From: Auanema rhodensis
Lineage: Eukaryota > Nematoda > Chromadorea > Rhabditida > Rhabditidae
Direction: 5' to 3'
Length of the DNA stretch: 64,000 nt
Assembly: GCA_964057225.1 (NCBI GenBank)
Contig: OZ059899.1
Coordinates: 8,122,001 to 8,186,000 of the forward strand
In this document: in pieces, positions 49,503-61,984 of the stretch
Layout: every line of letters starts with the position of its first letter
Position numbering within the stretch: the first letter of the stretch is position 1
The notes under the pieces: model-generated
Seen by the model: only the letters and a program-made list of their open reading frames with translations
Told to the model about the DNA's origin: nothing
The model's database searches: none
Position numbers and translations under genes: made by a program

Positions 49503-52500
49503 ATACCCATAATGCCGTCAACATCATCACCATTATCACCGTTATTGTCGAAGCGCACCGTCATCCGTGATGTAGTTCTGATGAACGACAATGTGATCTT
49601 TGTCTTCATCATCAAAACCTTCTCTAATACGCCATGTATGCCATCCCAGTGTGACCAAAAACCGGTGATCTCACATATCAATTTTTCGATTTTCATATTT
49701 TCTATGACCTCACCCTCACTTGTCCTACAGTGAGCTTGACCGTTTTCACACGTCCGATCAGATTAAATTCATCAATTGAAGAGAAAATACAACGAGATCA
49801 AAATGAGTAGCCATTCGATTTGTCGTACTTTTATCTGAATTTCCTCACAGATTATAGCATATCCTGTTGTGTCGTAACGTATGTATGTATCTACATCCCA
49901 CTCATCAACTGTCATCGTTTCCCAACCTCCTCATTACCTCTTACATCATTTCTTATCTTTTCATTCCAACGTCTCTCAATCATTTCCAATATTTCTCTTA
50001 TTATTTTTCTGAATTTTATATAATATATGCTTCTTCAAACGAATATTGGCAACAGCTGTTTTCAAATCAGCTGATGAAGAGAGTGATGATAATGTGATAC
50101 GAGAATCAGCGAACCAGTCGTTAGATATATAACACAGAATATCTAGTCAATCGTGTTGTTAGATATACAACTACATTTTGTTTTTGAACCTTTTATAACT
50201 TATCTTCTTCAAGAAGTCTCTATCCTTTTTGTTTTCTTTCTTCTCTTCTGTTGCAATTATACGAATTTCAGTCATTCTTAATGGTTTGATAGCGAAAAAA
50301 ACATTGAAAATGGGTGTTTTCTTATTCATTTTCATAAAAATAGTATATATTTATATATTTATATTTATATATAAATATGTATTTGTATAAACTTAATGCT
50401 GATTAATTTAAATATATTATATTGAATGTTACAGTCTGAGATGATTTGTTCTTAGAAGAGATATAAAAGAGAGAAAGAGAACATATAAGAGATATTAAGT
50501 GACTTAGAGAGACGAAAGTAAGTTCAAAGATAAGATAGATTCGGACAATTATAAGAACAGATATTGGGTTTGTATGTCCCTTCGTTTTCCTTTCTTATCC
50601 CCCCGACACCATATTCAGCATCCCCTCCCACTCGCCATCCTCCCATTACCGCTACCAAGTGAGAAGACAATAAGAGACATGAAATCGTAAGATTTTAAGA
50701 GAGTTTCAGAGATAAACAGAAATAGTTAATGTGTAAGAGACCGTGAATTTAATGAAGAGAGGAAGAGGACTAAGAAGAAGAGATAAAGCAACAGCTATAT
50801 CAGACCAGTCGTTCGCATTCCGCTTAAAGAACCGACCTTTCTAGCCCAGGCCTGTAGATACATACAACTATGATTTAATGCATCCAAATATAGATAAAGC
50901 AATGGTTAAGCTAGATACAACCACGGAACTACATGTTTCAGAATGTGGTTAATCAATGTCCTAACATAAGTCTTCCAGTTATTTCATGTGAATTCAGAAA
51001 AAAAAAGTTATTTCTCAGCTTTTCCACTTTACTTGAATTTCTTTGTAAATATTCTTACCTCCCTTGTACTAGAAATCCCCTTCTTTCTTCCACTTTCCGA
51101 TTGTGTGGGTATATTCTTCTCAGGGCCAGCTGCTGAAAACTCGTGCTCAAAGCACTTGAAGTTGCGCAGCCTCAGATCAGAGGAGATAGAAGTGTAGAGC
51201 TCCAGCAATCTTCTTGTCTTTATATTCTTCAATTCTTCATTATTTTGTCAGACTTTCTTGTCATCTTATCAAACGTTGATCAGTAGCAATTGCATATACA
51301 AACTTAGCAAAACACGCTAGAAACATAAACAACATATTCTGTACTTTATTTTAATGTTAGCAATATACATTTTGAAAAATTAATATACAGATACAGATAT
51401 ATATTATATTATATAAATATATTTTCTAATTTTATAAATCTGATGACGATGTTGATGATGATATTTCAATTTCTTTTTTGTTATATTCTCTTCTCTTCCA
51501 CATACATCTGATCAAATATTGTACCCACAGCTTTTGCCACCTCGTTTTTTCTTCTTCTCTCATTTAATTTTCCTCCCTCTCTTTTTTCTCTTCACTTTAT
51601 TTTTGATATATCTAAACTAATTCTATATAAAGCATTATTTCTTTTGGTCATTTTACTATTCCAAAGAAAATTTCTCCTTTTTTGCCGCAGATTCCAGCTT
51701 CTCAATCCCTTATGCTCACTTGCATATATATATAGGATTAGTCTCGTCTTCACTCTGCTTCCTTTCGTACTATTTATTTCCATTTTTATTTAAATCTTTC
51801 TTATTTATAATTATTCATTTTCATAACTATATCTCATTCGTTTCTACATCATCACCCTTGTCATCAGTTTTGTCATCATTATCTTCTTTTTTCTGTCATT
51901 TGGACTTTATGATGGTCATATAATATATATTATGAAGAAGCGTTGAGTTGAATAAGTCCTTGATCGGAAATTTTTGCTTTCAGTTTGAAACTCTCCTTTT
52001 CCTTGCTCTCTCGTAAGAGCTTTTCATCTCTCATTCGTCTCTATCCTATCCTTTACTATCCAACTACTATCTATGTAGTTCTATAGCATTCATCACAAAA
52101 TCAGTTTTTTTTGTTCTTTTTGTCTCTTATTTCAGCTTTTTTTTAAAACTTGTTGCATTGATTTCGAACCAATTTGACTCATTTCTCACTACTACCTTTT
52201 CGCCTACTCCTTTTCCACCTCATTCGCCTCAATTCAGATTTTCCCCTCATTTCTTCGATTGCTTTTCTTTCCGTAGATGGATGTAAGACAAACGAAAGAC
52301 TCTAAATTCCAAATGATAATGTCATCCGATGCCCCCCGTTTTCTCTTCACCCTCCGAACTTTTCTTTTCAATCTCCAGCATTAGACACAGTCAATCGTAT
52401 CCATCCGATATGTGTTCTCAACTTTTTCACAAAATTTCATATGACATGAACAAACAACGCATGTTATTTCTATCCTATATATATAATATAACCCTAGTCT

Positions 52501-54974
52501 ATGTATAGTTTATAATATTTTCTTCTTCTCTTTAATAATTTTTTTATTTATCTTTATCTTTAACTCTTATTATGTGCTTTTATAAACTTTTTTCAAGCTT
52601 CATCTTCAAGCTATAAGCACATCTACAACCTATTTCTTTGAATGTACCTGAAGATGTTTTGTTTTAAAGCTTAATCTTATCAAATCAACATTCCTCTTGC
52701 AATTTTAACGTATTACATCCATTTCATCTGAGTTCGCTTGTTTTCTATTGCAGACCTCATTTTGCCCTCCGACTCATTCGTCTTCAGCCACTGGCACAGC
52801 TTCTCATTGTGTGTGAATAACCTCATTTTTGCTAAAAATGCGTGCAGTCTTCCTTTTTTGGTCAACGACGACGTGTATCCCTAGAATTCTTTTCTGTTCC
52901 TCATAATCTATGTCGATTCAAAAATCGATGCTATTAAATTTTCGTTTCATTATTTCTTTCCGAGCATACATTGAATATACTACAATTTCGAAATCACATA
53001 AGTTTTTTATCATTTTTTTTTAAATTTTCAAGTATTGCTATATCATTTTCCGTGTACATTCAATGTTTTTGTACTTTTTGCGATGCAATATTTAAAAAAA
53101 GGAAATTGAATGAGAGGGTGAATACACTTGAAATACGAAGTTGATGATAAAGCTGAAACGGATGACGGCCCATGTCACTATCCAAAGTTTAACGAAAGGG
53201 GTTTGAATTCAGCTGAAATGATGAAATGAGAATAGTGGATACTCCGTGATTCGATACTGTCATCTTACGACACGCCAGCTCCAACTGTCAGCTTTCCTTT
53301 CGTTCTGTTTACCCTCTTGACTGGCTTTCTACCTCTTTATATCCTATAATCTATATTCCATCGATTATTGAAGATTTCGTTCCAGTTTTATCATACACAT
53401 ACAAACACACATTCATACATACATCTCTGATTTTCTGCTCCTATTTTCGTTTATTTCAGGATCAGTCTCTCCCTCAATCTCTCTCGATGCAGCTCTCTCT
53501 CTCAACTGTTATCCTATATTTCTTGTAGCATTGCTTCTCTCTCTTTTTTTTTAAATCACCTTTTCAATGTGGCTGTAGACAAAAATCAAATCCTCATGTG
53601 ATATGCTAAAAGAACCTGGAAGCTTTTCCAGCTGAGACAATCTCTACGAACCTATCGCCTATCCCTCTCTCAATCTATATCTTTGTCTGTCTGGCATTCT
53701 CTCTTCTCCGCTGCCTCTTTTCGTTTTTCTTTCTTATTTTATCTTACGGCTCAGTCTTGTCTTCTCTTTATCTGTTTCAATGACCTCATGACTTCTGAAG
53801 TTATTATTTTCTATTGTTTTCTGAGTTTGTTGCTACTGTTCGTCTCATATTTCATCGTGATTTTTCAAATAATTTCATTAACTTGTTCATATTTTCAGAT
53901 ATATTCCACTTAATATATTTCTTGCCGTGTTTGCAGTGCCTTTAAATACAGATATTCTATTTCTATCATAGGTTAGTTCAATTTTATTTTTTATTCTTTT
54001 GTTTTTTTATTCAAAAATTCTCAATATCAACGTATCGGTTATTCAAATCAAATCAAGACGTTTCATAATTTGTTTTCGAAATTGAAAATATTTTTATGTC
54101 AAAACATCCTAAACATCTTCAGATAGTATCTTGAATTTGCCATGTTTAGCTTTTCATTACGAGCCCCTAAACTTCTTGTTAATGTGTCTCACGTGTGTTC
54201 TCCACGTGTTTGTCCATCTCTTGAAACGTTTTGGGCCACTTCGTTCGTTAGTAGCCGACACTTAACTCAAAAGTCAAAGATAGACAGACTATCGACAGGA
54301 GCTGTTGCTTTCTCCGTTTTATCTGACTAACAGAAATATTTTTCGTATTCCTTTAATTCTCTTAAAGTTCTCATAGTCTTTAGAATAGCGAAGAAAAAAA
54401 TAATTTTCTAAGTACTCAAGTTTTACGAGGATACGATCCAAATCAGGGATGAAAACAAAAAAAAATTGGATAAATCGAATGCAACTACTTAGTTTGCTCA
54501 TATACAAATAATGAAATAATGGTTTTCCACAATCCGGTTACCTGAAAAGTACACATAAAGTAAAAAGTAGTATCATTATAATTTTTTAAATTAATATTGT
54601 AGAAGATGAAAGAAGATATTTAAATAATTTTTATGTTTAATCCATGACCAACACATACAAAAATGCATTTTTTTTGACAATTTTCATTCTTTTTTCTTTT
54701 CATTTTCTAATTATTGCATGGCTTTCTCATTAAAGAAAAACTAATAAAATTCTGTACATATCCTGGTAACTGAAGAAAAAAGAAAGAAAACATAAATCCT
54801 AATCTTTCATTTTCATTTTATTTTAAGATTTTTTTTTTATAAAATTATAGCTTATTTATTATAATTTTGATATGGTGTTCCATCAAATTCATGAGAAATG
54901 AACATTGAATAGACACGATATGCAATTCAAAGCACATTCGCCTATCGTTCCATCTATGTATGAAATCGTAATGT

Positions 54975-55226
54975 TCAAAAATTGGCTTTTGCATTTAGCT
55001 TAAGATCATATGCCCTGTGGTGTATGTTGTCGTTTGATATGCTGTAGAAATTCCTCATTTGACATAGCATAATTTCGAAATGAATAGCCGCAGAACTGAC
55101 CATCTGCTGTTCAGGATTAGAAGAGATGTCGTCTTTTGGTGCATCGTTTGATGTTATTCGTTTGTTCATGATACATTCTACTCTGATGATATATACAAAT
55201 TGACGAGAATATCGGGACTTATTCAT
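54975..55226 (-). CDS. Orphan ORF, 83 residues
   Basis: ATG to TGA frame starting MNKSRYSRQFVYIIRVEC and containing NDAPKDDISSNPEQQMVSS. Codon use is balanced and there is no microsatellite bias, and the opposite strand is closed by stops in most frames. No signal peptide or known domain. Possibly a small gene or an exon. Confidence 0.3.
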   Translation of the reverse strand: MNKSRYSRQFVYIIRVECIMNKRITSNDAPKDDISSNPEQQMVSSAAIHFEIMLCQMRNFYSISNDNIHHRAYDLKLNAKANF

Positions 55227-56269
55227 ACAACATCGAAGAAATGAACAGATAAATGACTTCTTTAGAAGTTCATATGCTATCTAGTCTTCAGATTTGACAG
55301 TTCCAAATGTATATAGATGAGAATTATTAGCTACAAAAGCTTTAATTAGAGTTCTGTATGATTGTTCTTCGCTATCTTCTGTTCTTTTTCACTAGGACCA
55401 TCACAATTTCGATGAGTAGATCTAGAAGTTTTCTCCGATTTCGCAAGTGTTTTCATGTATCCTGACAGAGAAAAGAAAAGAAAGGATTGAAGATGAAAAC
55501 CCTTGTAGAGCTATTTCTGTCACACCTTCTTCATCTGCAGCTTCTGCCTCTTCGTTCTTCCATTGTACTCGGTCGCGTGGAGCTGAGCTTAGCCATAGAA
55601 ACGTCTTGTCCACCTGGTTGCTTAGATGGTCATATAGGTGAGGAGAGATAGGATAACAAGGCGAAGTATGGAAAATAGAAAAATGCAGTGAGTGGGAGAA
55701 TAGCGAGTGCGAGAGAAAAGAAGAACAAGTTTGAGTGCTGCTCTGCGAAAAAGGGAGGAGGGAAAGAGACAAAACATTCTCTTTGCTCTCACCCGCTCTC
55801 CTTTGGTCTCGACTCACCCTAGAAGAGATTAAACTGACAGAGGCAGCAGAAGAAAGAAGACGAACGATAAGATACATCTACTCCGTCTTAATTTTCTTTT
55901 TATTCCGCATTTTTTCGCTGAAACTAATAAAAATTGCGAAATAAATAACTTCATCTTCTTACTTCGTGAAGTTCCAATCGTCGTAGCCATCATTATCTCA
56001 TATACTGATTATTACATACTATTCTCTAGATCAAATGACGATGTTAATGATGAAAAGGTTGTTCTGTCTTTTAATTTGCTTCGAGCATATCCATGCATTC
56101 CAAATATTCACAAAAAAAAAATCTAACCACCATATATGGATGTTTAAAATATAATTTTTTCTGCTCATTCCTATAATAATATGAAAATTTCTACCACATA
56201 GTAAACAATTTCATCATAGAATATATAAGAATAACTTATTCACTATTGTATAATATTAATTTTCTTTTT

Positions 56270-56280
56270 TTTTCTTTCAG
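56270..56280 (+). promoter_or_regulatory. Splice acceptor 4 nt before the sup-12-like ATG
   Basis: TTTTCTTTCAG precedes TAAAATG, so the coding exon begins with only four untranslated bases. Either a leader is trans-spliced here or a 5' UTR exon upstream is joined; AG|GTGAGG after 55637 is a good candidate donor for the latter. Confidence 0.6.
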
Positions 56281-56284
56281 TAAA

Positions 56285-59276
56285 ATGCTTCCTTCATCAG
56301 TTTATGGCCAATTGGGTGATCCTATAGTCCAAGCCCTAGTTCAATCAGCTGCAGGTACTGATTCTGGAATAGGTTAGTTACATTTCGATAGTTGTCTCAA
56401 AAACTTTCTCTTCAATATATTCGTTTAATCTGACTTCATTTGGCTAATAATATCTGAAACCTTGCTAAATCAACGAAGATAATAAACATCTAATCAAAAT
56501 GTTTGCTATTTACCGTATTTCTAATTCTAATTTGATTTTTTCGTGATTTTTTGTGATATGGTGTAACAAGTCTATCGAATGGCAGAGCCTATTCAAACTG
56601 CTTCATACTTCTACTGCTTCTCATTTTTCTGATTTTTTTCTATTCTTTAGGCTCTCGTGATACTATGTTCACAAAAATATTTGTTGGTGGTTTGCCGTAT
56701 CATACTAGTGACAAAACTCTGCATGAGTACTTTGAGCAGTTCGGAGATATCGAAGAAGCCGTCGTTATAACAGATCGTCAAACTCAAAAAAGTCGTGGAT
56801 ATGGATTTGTGAGTGCTTGATTTCAATTTTCATCTCATTCTGCTGTTTGCTTTTTTCCCAATTCTAAAAAATATATTATTTGATTTAATAATTATAATTA
56901 TAACAATAATATTGTAATTCTCATAGTTACCTTGTCTGCAAGACAGTTTTCTGAGAGAAAAATAATGATAAAAATATATTAAAATAGATTTTTGTTGGAA
57001 TATGAAACAATTTATCTTTAATATTCAAAAAATGTTTCGCATTGACTATAATATTTCTAACTTTTTTTTCTCGAAGAAAATCATCCTGTTTTTTTGCCGT
57101 AATCCACAACTTTTTTTTAAATCAGCATTTTTGAATGTTTTTGTTTGTGAGAGCGCAAAATACTCTGAAAAATCTCTAGTCTTCTATGTATTTTTCATCT
57201 TCAATGGATTATACACAAAATTTATTTATATCAAATCGAATATTTTGAATTAATATTCAAAATATTAAAAGTTTACTTCACAAAATCAATAATTAACAGA
57301 TGAAAATAATTTTTATTCAAATTTTATTTAAATCTTACTCATCTTTATTGATAGAAGAAATTATTTTTATAATAATTTTTTTTTAGGTTACTATGAAAGA
57401 TCGTGCTGCAGCTGAACGTGCATGCAAGGATCCAAATCCTATTATTGATGGAAGAAAAGCTAATGTAAATTTAGCATATCTGGGAGCTAAGCCAAGGAAT
57501 AATGTTCAACTAGCAGGTAAATATCATTACTGTGATGAGTAAGCTTCTACGTTTGGTGTTCTTTCAGCACTCGGAGCTGCTGCAGGAGCTGTGCAACTGC
57601 CACTTCAGACACAGCTTCAAGCTTTATTTCCTGCACGTGTTGGGTACGTTTTCAATTTCAAGTTTTGGGTCGTTGAAGTAATTAATGAGCAATTTCATGC
57701 AAATATTGCTGGAGCAAGAATTTATTTTTGATATACAATATGATGAAAATATTAAAAATGAATGCTGATAGTTTCGAGAGAAGTCTCGTTTTAGACAATT
57801 GTTGGAAGGATATAGTTAAGCAGAATCTTCTCATACTTCTTCCAATTGATTCTCCCAATTTCTCTCTCTATCTCTCTATATAAGGAAAAGGTGACAATCT
57901 AAGCTCTGCGTGTGTTTGCTCTTTGTTTTGCCCGCAGACTGATCTGGTAACATACTCCAGAAGTAGATTTTGCCGTTTTTTCTATTACAAAAAGTATAAT
58001 AAAAGCTGTGCTCTGCTGTGAGAGAGTGCTCTTGCCGTGTATTTTAATCTATAAAGTTGACTTCTCCACTCCTGTTCCCGCATTTTCTTCCTTTACCCTC
58101 CAACAACAAAAATAAAACAAATGGTTTAATCCAGCTTCTACTACTCTATTCTACTATTTCAACTGAAATATCTTCTTTTTACCTTTTTTTTTCAAATTCA
58201 CATTTTCTATTTTATTCGTTACTTTTTTTCCTTTCTTCTAAATATTTACCTCTTTTCACCATTTTTCTCCAAAATACAATGAACTTTTTGTTATTATTCG
58301 AAAATGGAAAACATTATGATTTGTTTAAAAAATGGTGACTAACATGTATCTTTGTTAATTTCTTTTCAAACTTGAAAAGCTTGAGCATGAAATCTTTCCA
58401 AACTATCTATCTTTCCCTCACTCTCTTTCCTTACGTTTATGACTTCTATTTCTATCGCATTTTTCCTAAATTCCCCTATTTAATATTATAATTAGTCATA
58501 TTCAGTTTCACACATTTACTTCTGAAAATCTAGCGAGATATAGTTTAGTTCAAAAAATGTTTTTGTTTCAAAAACTGTAGAAATTATTATCTGCTAGTCT
58601 GCCGTGTCGATTGACAAGCTAAATTCCACACATTTTCATCCATAATCGAACTTTTAAAATTAATTTTGTTTCACATACGTTCCGAAAAAAAAGTTGATTA
58701 GAGAAAATTGAATGAACATGTGTAGAATATCGGATGGCGTATCTGTAACTGCTGCACGATCTGGTTGCACGTTTCGCACGTGCTTTGTACGCCGTGCCAG
58801 ATAGATTTGCAAATCCTTTCTTAAGCTTGAGATGTGATGTAATAGACAACAAAGCCTATGCTCTAATGAAATACTTATTATGTTTACTTCTTATTAACCT
58901 TCTTCTTTGCAGACTTCCACAGCTTTACTATCCCAGTGCCGCAGCGGCTGCTGCCGGACTTGTTAATCCACTCCTCGGATCTCCAGCTGCCGCCGCGGCA
59001 GCTCAGCAACAGCTCATCGACTACAATGTATTAGCTCAGGCTGTTGCTAATCAGCAGGGTCAAGCTGCTTATGCAATTTCTCCACAAGGTTTGTTTTAGT
59101 TTTAACAATCAATTCTTATCTGAATATATGCATTTGCAGTCTCACATGCTGGTCTTGAGCAATATGGGTATACAACAGCAACCAGTGGATACGGTTTGCT
59201 TCCTGGAGCATTTCCACTTCAGCAAGCTCAATTAGCAGCTGCTCAACAAGTGCAACTTGAACATCAACGAGTTTGA
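56285..59276 (+). CDS. sup-12: SUP-12 / RBM24 / RBM38-like RNA-binding protein
   Basis: Six exons: 56285-56372, 56651-56808, 57387-57516, 57568-57643, 58913-59088, 59140-59276. The phases balance to 254 residues. One RRM spans about residues 34-110 with RNP2 IFVGGL and RNP1 KSRGYGFV, and [20 protein letters not shown] between them. The block [12 protein letters not shown] after the RRM is the hallmark of the RBM24/RBM38/SUP-12 group. The C-terminal half is Ala/Gln-rich ([18 protein letters not shown]), low complexity. In C. elegans SUP-12 controls muscle-specific alternative splicing; the same nuclear role is likely here by family. The start is fixed by an acceptor just upstream and by MLPSS preceding the RRM at the usual distance. 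Intron 4 is 1.27 kb and is the largest. The symbol is by similarity, not by tested orthology. Confidence 0.93.
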
Positions 59277-60416
59277 GTTTAATATAGAAAAGGAAAACTC
59301 ACGAGTTGAGCCACACATACATCTGAAGCCTTACATTCTATTCTTTCTGAAATATCTATATATACGTATGAGCGAAACCAGTTTCTTGAATATACATTAT
59401 ACATATGCACAGAGAGTTTCGAGCAACCATCTTAACCATTCATATATTTTGTATTTTTTCTGTAATATCAGGCTTGTCTATGTTGAAAAGCGCCTGTCGT
59501 CGTTGCCTTCAAACTTTTGTCTTCATCATAGGATTCTGTCTCAACTATATATATGCATCTCTCTCTCAACCTCTCTCTCGTCCCCCTCTCTTCCTCCCTT
59601 GTCTTGCTATTATCTTACTCAATTTATACCAATTCAATATCTAGTCCTTACTATGAAAAAAACGTTTAAACTTTGTGTGGCCGTTATTAGCCATGTACCA
59701 TATATTTGAAATGGTTCATTAGCTAGTCGTTTCCCGTGTTGCCTCTTAATTGCCCCTTTCCCATCACAAGTGCCATCAAAAAAAGATAAAAGCACAAATA
59801 ATGCTCTCATGAATTATTTACTCCTAAAGTTATATTTCAATTTATACACAACTTGATTTATAATAATAATAAAATAACAAAATTTATTGTTATTTTTCAT
59901 CTTTTCATGTAAATTGTTACCCAAAATACATTGGTGTCTAATAGCATTTCTTTTAAAAGCTTTGTATTTCAATTATTATTTCTTACTTTAAGGCGATTGA
60001 AATACAAAAAGTAAAAGTGTTGCTTGAGCTCAGCATAAAAAACTGGAAAATCACAACTCAACATCTCAATAGATTCTAGTAAATCTATGTAAAAAAAAAT
60101 TATTTCATTTTTTCTTATGATCATTGTCATTTTCAGAATTAAAATTGCTACTGTTATAATATTTTAATAAAATTTCAAGTACAATATTTGTATTTTTCTA
60201 AGATTATATAATATTAATAACAGAATAATAATAAGAAAAAATGTATTTATAATAATTCTAATTAATTAATGATATACCTAATCTTTAATTTGAAATAACA
60301 AAATTTAAAACAAATCATAATGAACGATATATATACAGATAAACAGAAATTATTAAATTCTGGATGTTCACACCACTTTGATTTTCATAACTTTCTACTT
60401 TTCTCCTAATCATTTT
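59277..60416. other. Convergent intergenic region
   Basis: The 3' flank of the sup-12-like gene and of the minus-strand CxxxC gene. An AATAAA-containing AT-rich stretch near 59865-59875 is a plausible + strand polyadenylation signal. Frames at 59257-59709 are open but carry AT- and CT-tract composition and lie directly in the 3' UTR, so they are not called. Confidence 0.5.
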
Positions 60417-61915
60417 CTAATATTTACGACAACATCGTTGATTTGTACAACGTTGAAAACCATCTGGACAACTGCATACTGTCTTTCGGCATCCTGAGAT
60501 TACTTGCTCAATTGCTGTGTTAACGTTTTGTCCAATGTTCAGACGGATGACGCAGACCGGTGTACATGGCATAGTCGTTGTTGGGAAATACACTTGTTGG
60601 GTAGTGGGGAATGTTGGCGTTTGAGTTGTCTGAAATGGTTCAAACATTGAATTCTAAACATATGATTAGTTGCTAACCGTGTAAACTGGTGGATCACGAA
60701 GAATAGTGGGAGTGGTTTCGGTAGCACAGTTACAAACAGGCAAACATTGACATCCGGTTGTGGTTGTGTCGACCGTCGTAGTCGTTGTTGCTACAGTAGT
60801 TGTAGGTGCTTCGGTCGTAGTTGTAGTCGTTGTTGCTTCTGTTGTAGTTGTCGTGGCTTCGGTTGTTGTAGTAGTTAGTTCAGTAGTTGTTGTTGTGGGC
60901 TCTGGAGTTGTAGCTTCCGTAGTGGTTGTAGTCGTTGGTTCGGTCGTAGTCGTCGTTGAGGTGGTTGGAATAGTGGTCGTGGTCGTTGTAGGTTCTGGAG
61001 TTGTAGTTGTAGTTGTTGGAGCAACAGTCTCATCAGATGCTATATAATAGTAATAATAAATAATATTTTTCTTATATAAGAATTCAAAGTAATGTATGCA
61101 TACCTGGCTTTACATGCTCAATGCAGTGTCCAGCACAAGCTGGCATGCACGAAGGTTGACATCCATGAAAAGCCATGTAAGGATGAACATATTGGGGTGC
61201 ATAGTGAGCGGGAAATACAGCTGCTTGAGCATAATGCTGTACAGCCGGAACCTGGTACAGACGAACGCATGTAGGATTGCAAGCTGGCATGCATCCAGCA
61301 ACGCATCGTCCTACAACTGATGGAACTGCTGATGGATATGCAGCCGATGGCATCATATAACTACCAGCAGTTCCTGCGGCATTATACCCAAAATCCGATT
61401 GCATGTAAACTTGCTAAATGAAAATGATTAATATCCATAAGAAGAAAGGACTTTTAGCAAATTTGAAGCGACTTCAAAGTTTTTACTCGCTTGAACTAAA
61501 AAATTATTTTCTTAATCTTTGAAGCCTCAAATGGAACTTGTTCAACAAGAAGCTTTTGTGTTTTTCAAAAACTTTTTCGCAGCACACACCATGTTTGTTT
61601 GAAAAATGCATCAACTATCTCCTTCAACAAGCACGAACTTTTGCTATTCTACAGGAAGCTTATGTATATTCCGGAATATAGAAACTATTATTGAAACATT
61701 ATTATCTTAAATTTTCTCTCTCAATCATGTCATAATAACGTTTTAATAGAAAATATGGCTGAATACTATGGTTTCGACAATGGTCAATAAATACATCAAA
61801 CTAGCCAAGCACTCAATTCAAAGGACATTGAAATGCCCGTTTCTTGACCAGACAACTATCTTGCTTCCGTAGGTATTTTGTCCTAACTCTTTCCCTTACT
61901 TCTTCACATTCTATT

Positions 61916-61984
<69 letters not shown>

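Larger units (their letters stand above)
39794..56284. other. 16.5-kb gene-poor region upstream of the sup-12-like gene
   Basis: No multi-exon gene can be assembled. From about 44.4 to 54 kb the + strand is pyrimidine-rich (CT/TTC tracts, a long (CT)n at 48.19 kb), which fits transcribed introns or leader of the downstream + strand gene. Local GA patches at 42.2, 44.25, 46.67 and 50.7 kb break the pattern. GC-richer islands with open frames lie at 45.25-45.5, 46.76-46.94, 49.25-49.73, 51.05-51.2, 55.0-55.2 and 55.45-55.64 kb. Most long frames here are Leu/Ser/Phe-rich translations of CT tracts and are rejected. Confidence 0.45.

Noticed and set aside
57002-57253. 83-codon + strand ORF inside a sup-12-like intron
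   Set aside because: Lies wholly in the 578-nt intron 2, with AT-rich Phe/Ile/Lys composition; RRM continuity requires splicing over it.
59257-59709. 150-codon + strand ORF after the sup-12-like stop
   Set aside because: It overlaps the end of the sup-12-like coding exon in another frame and continues through CT-rich 3' UTR; no motif and no acceptor.
60760-61047. Val-rich 95-codon + strand ORF
   Set aside because: Exact antisense of the Thr-rich ACN repeats in the mucin-like gene; the sense exon has balanced phases and cysteine modules on both sides.
61092-61320. Several overlapping + and - strand ORFs over 61.1-61.3 kb
   Set aside because: They are other-frame shadows of exon 2 of the CxxxC gene, which carries the CxxxC modules in a single frame.
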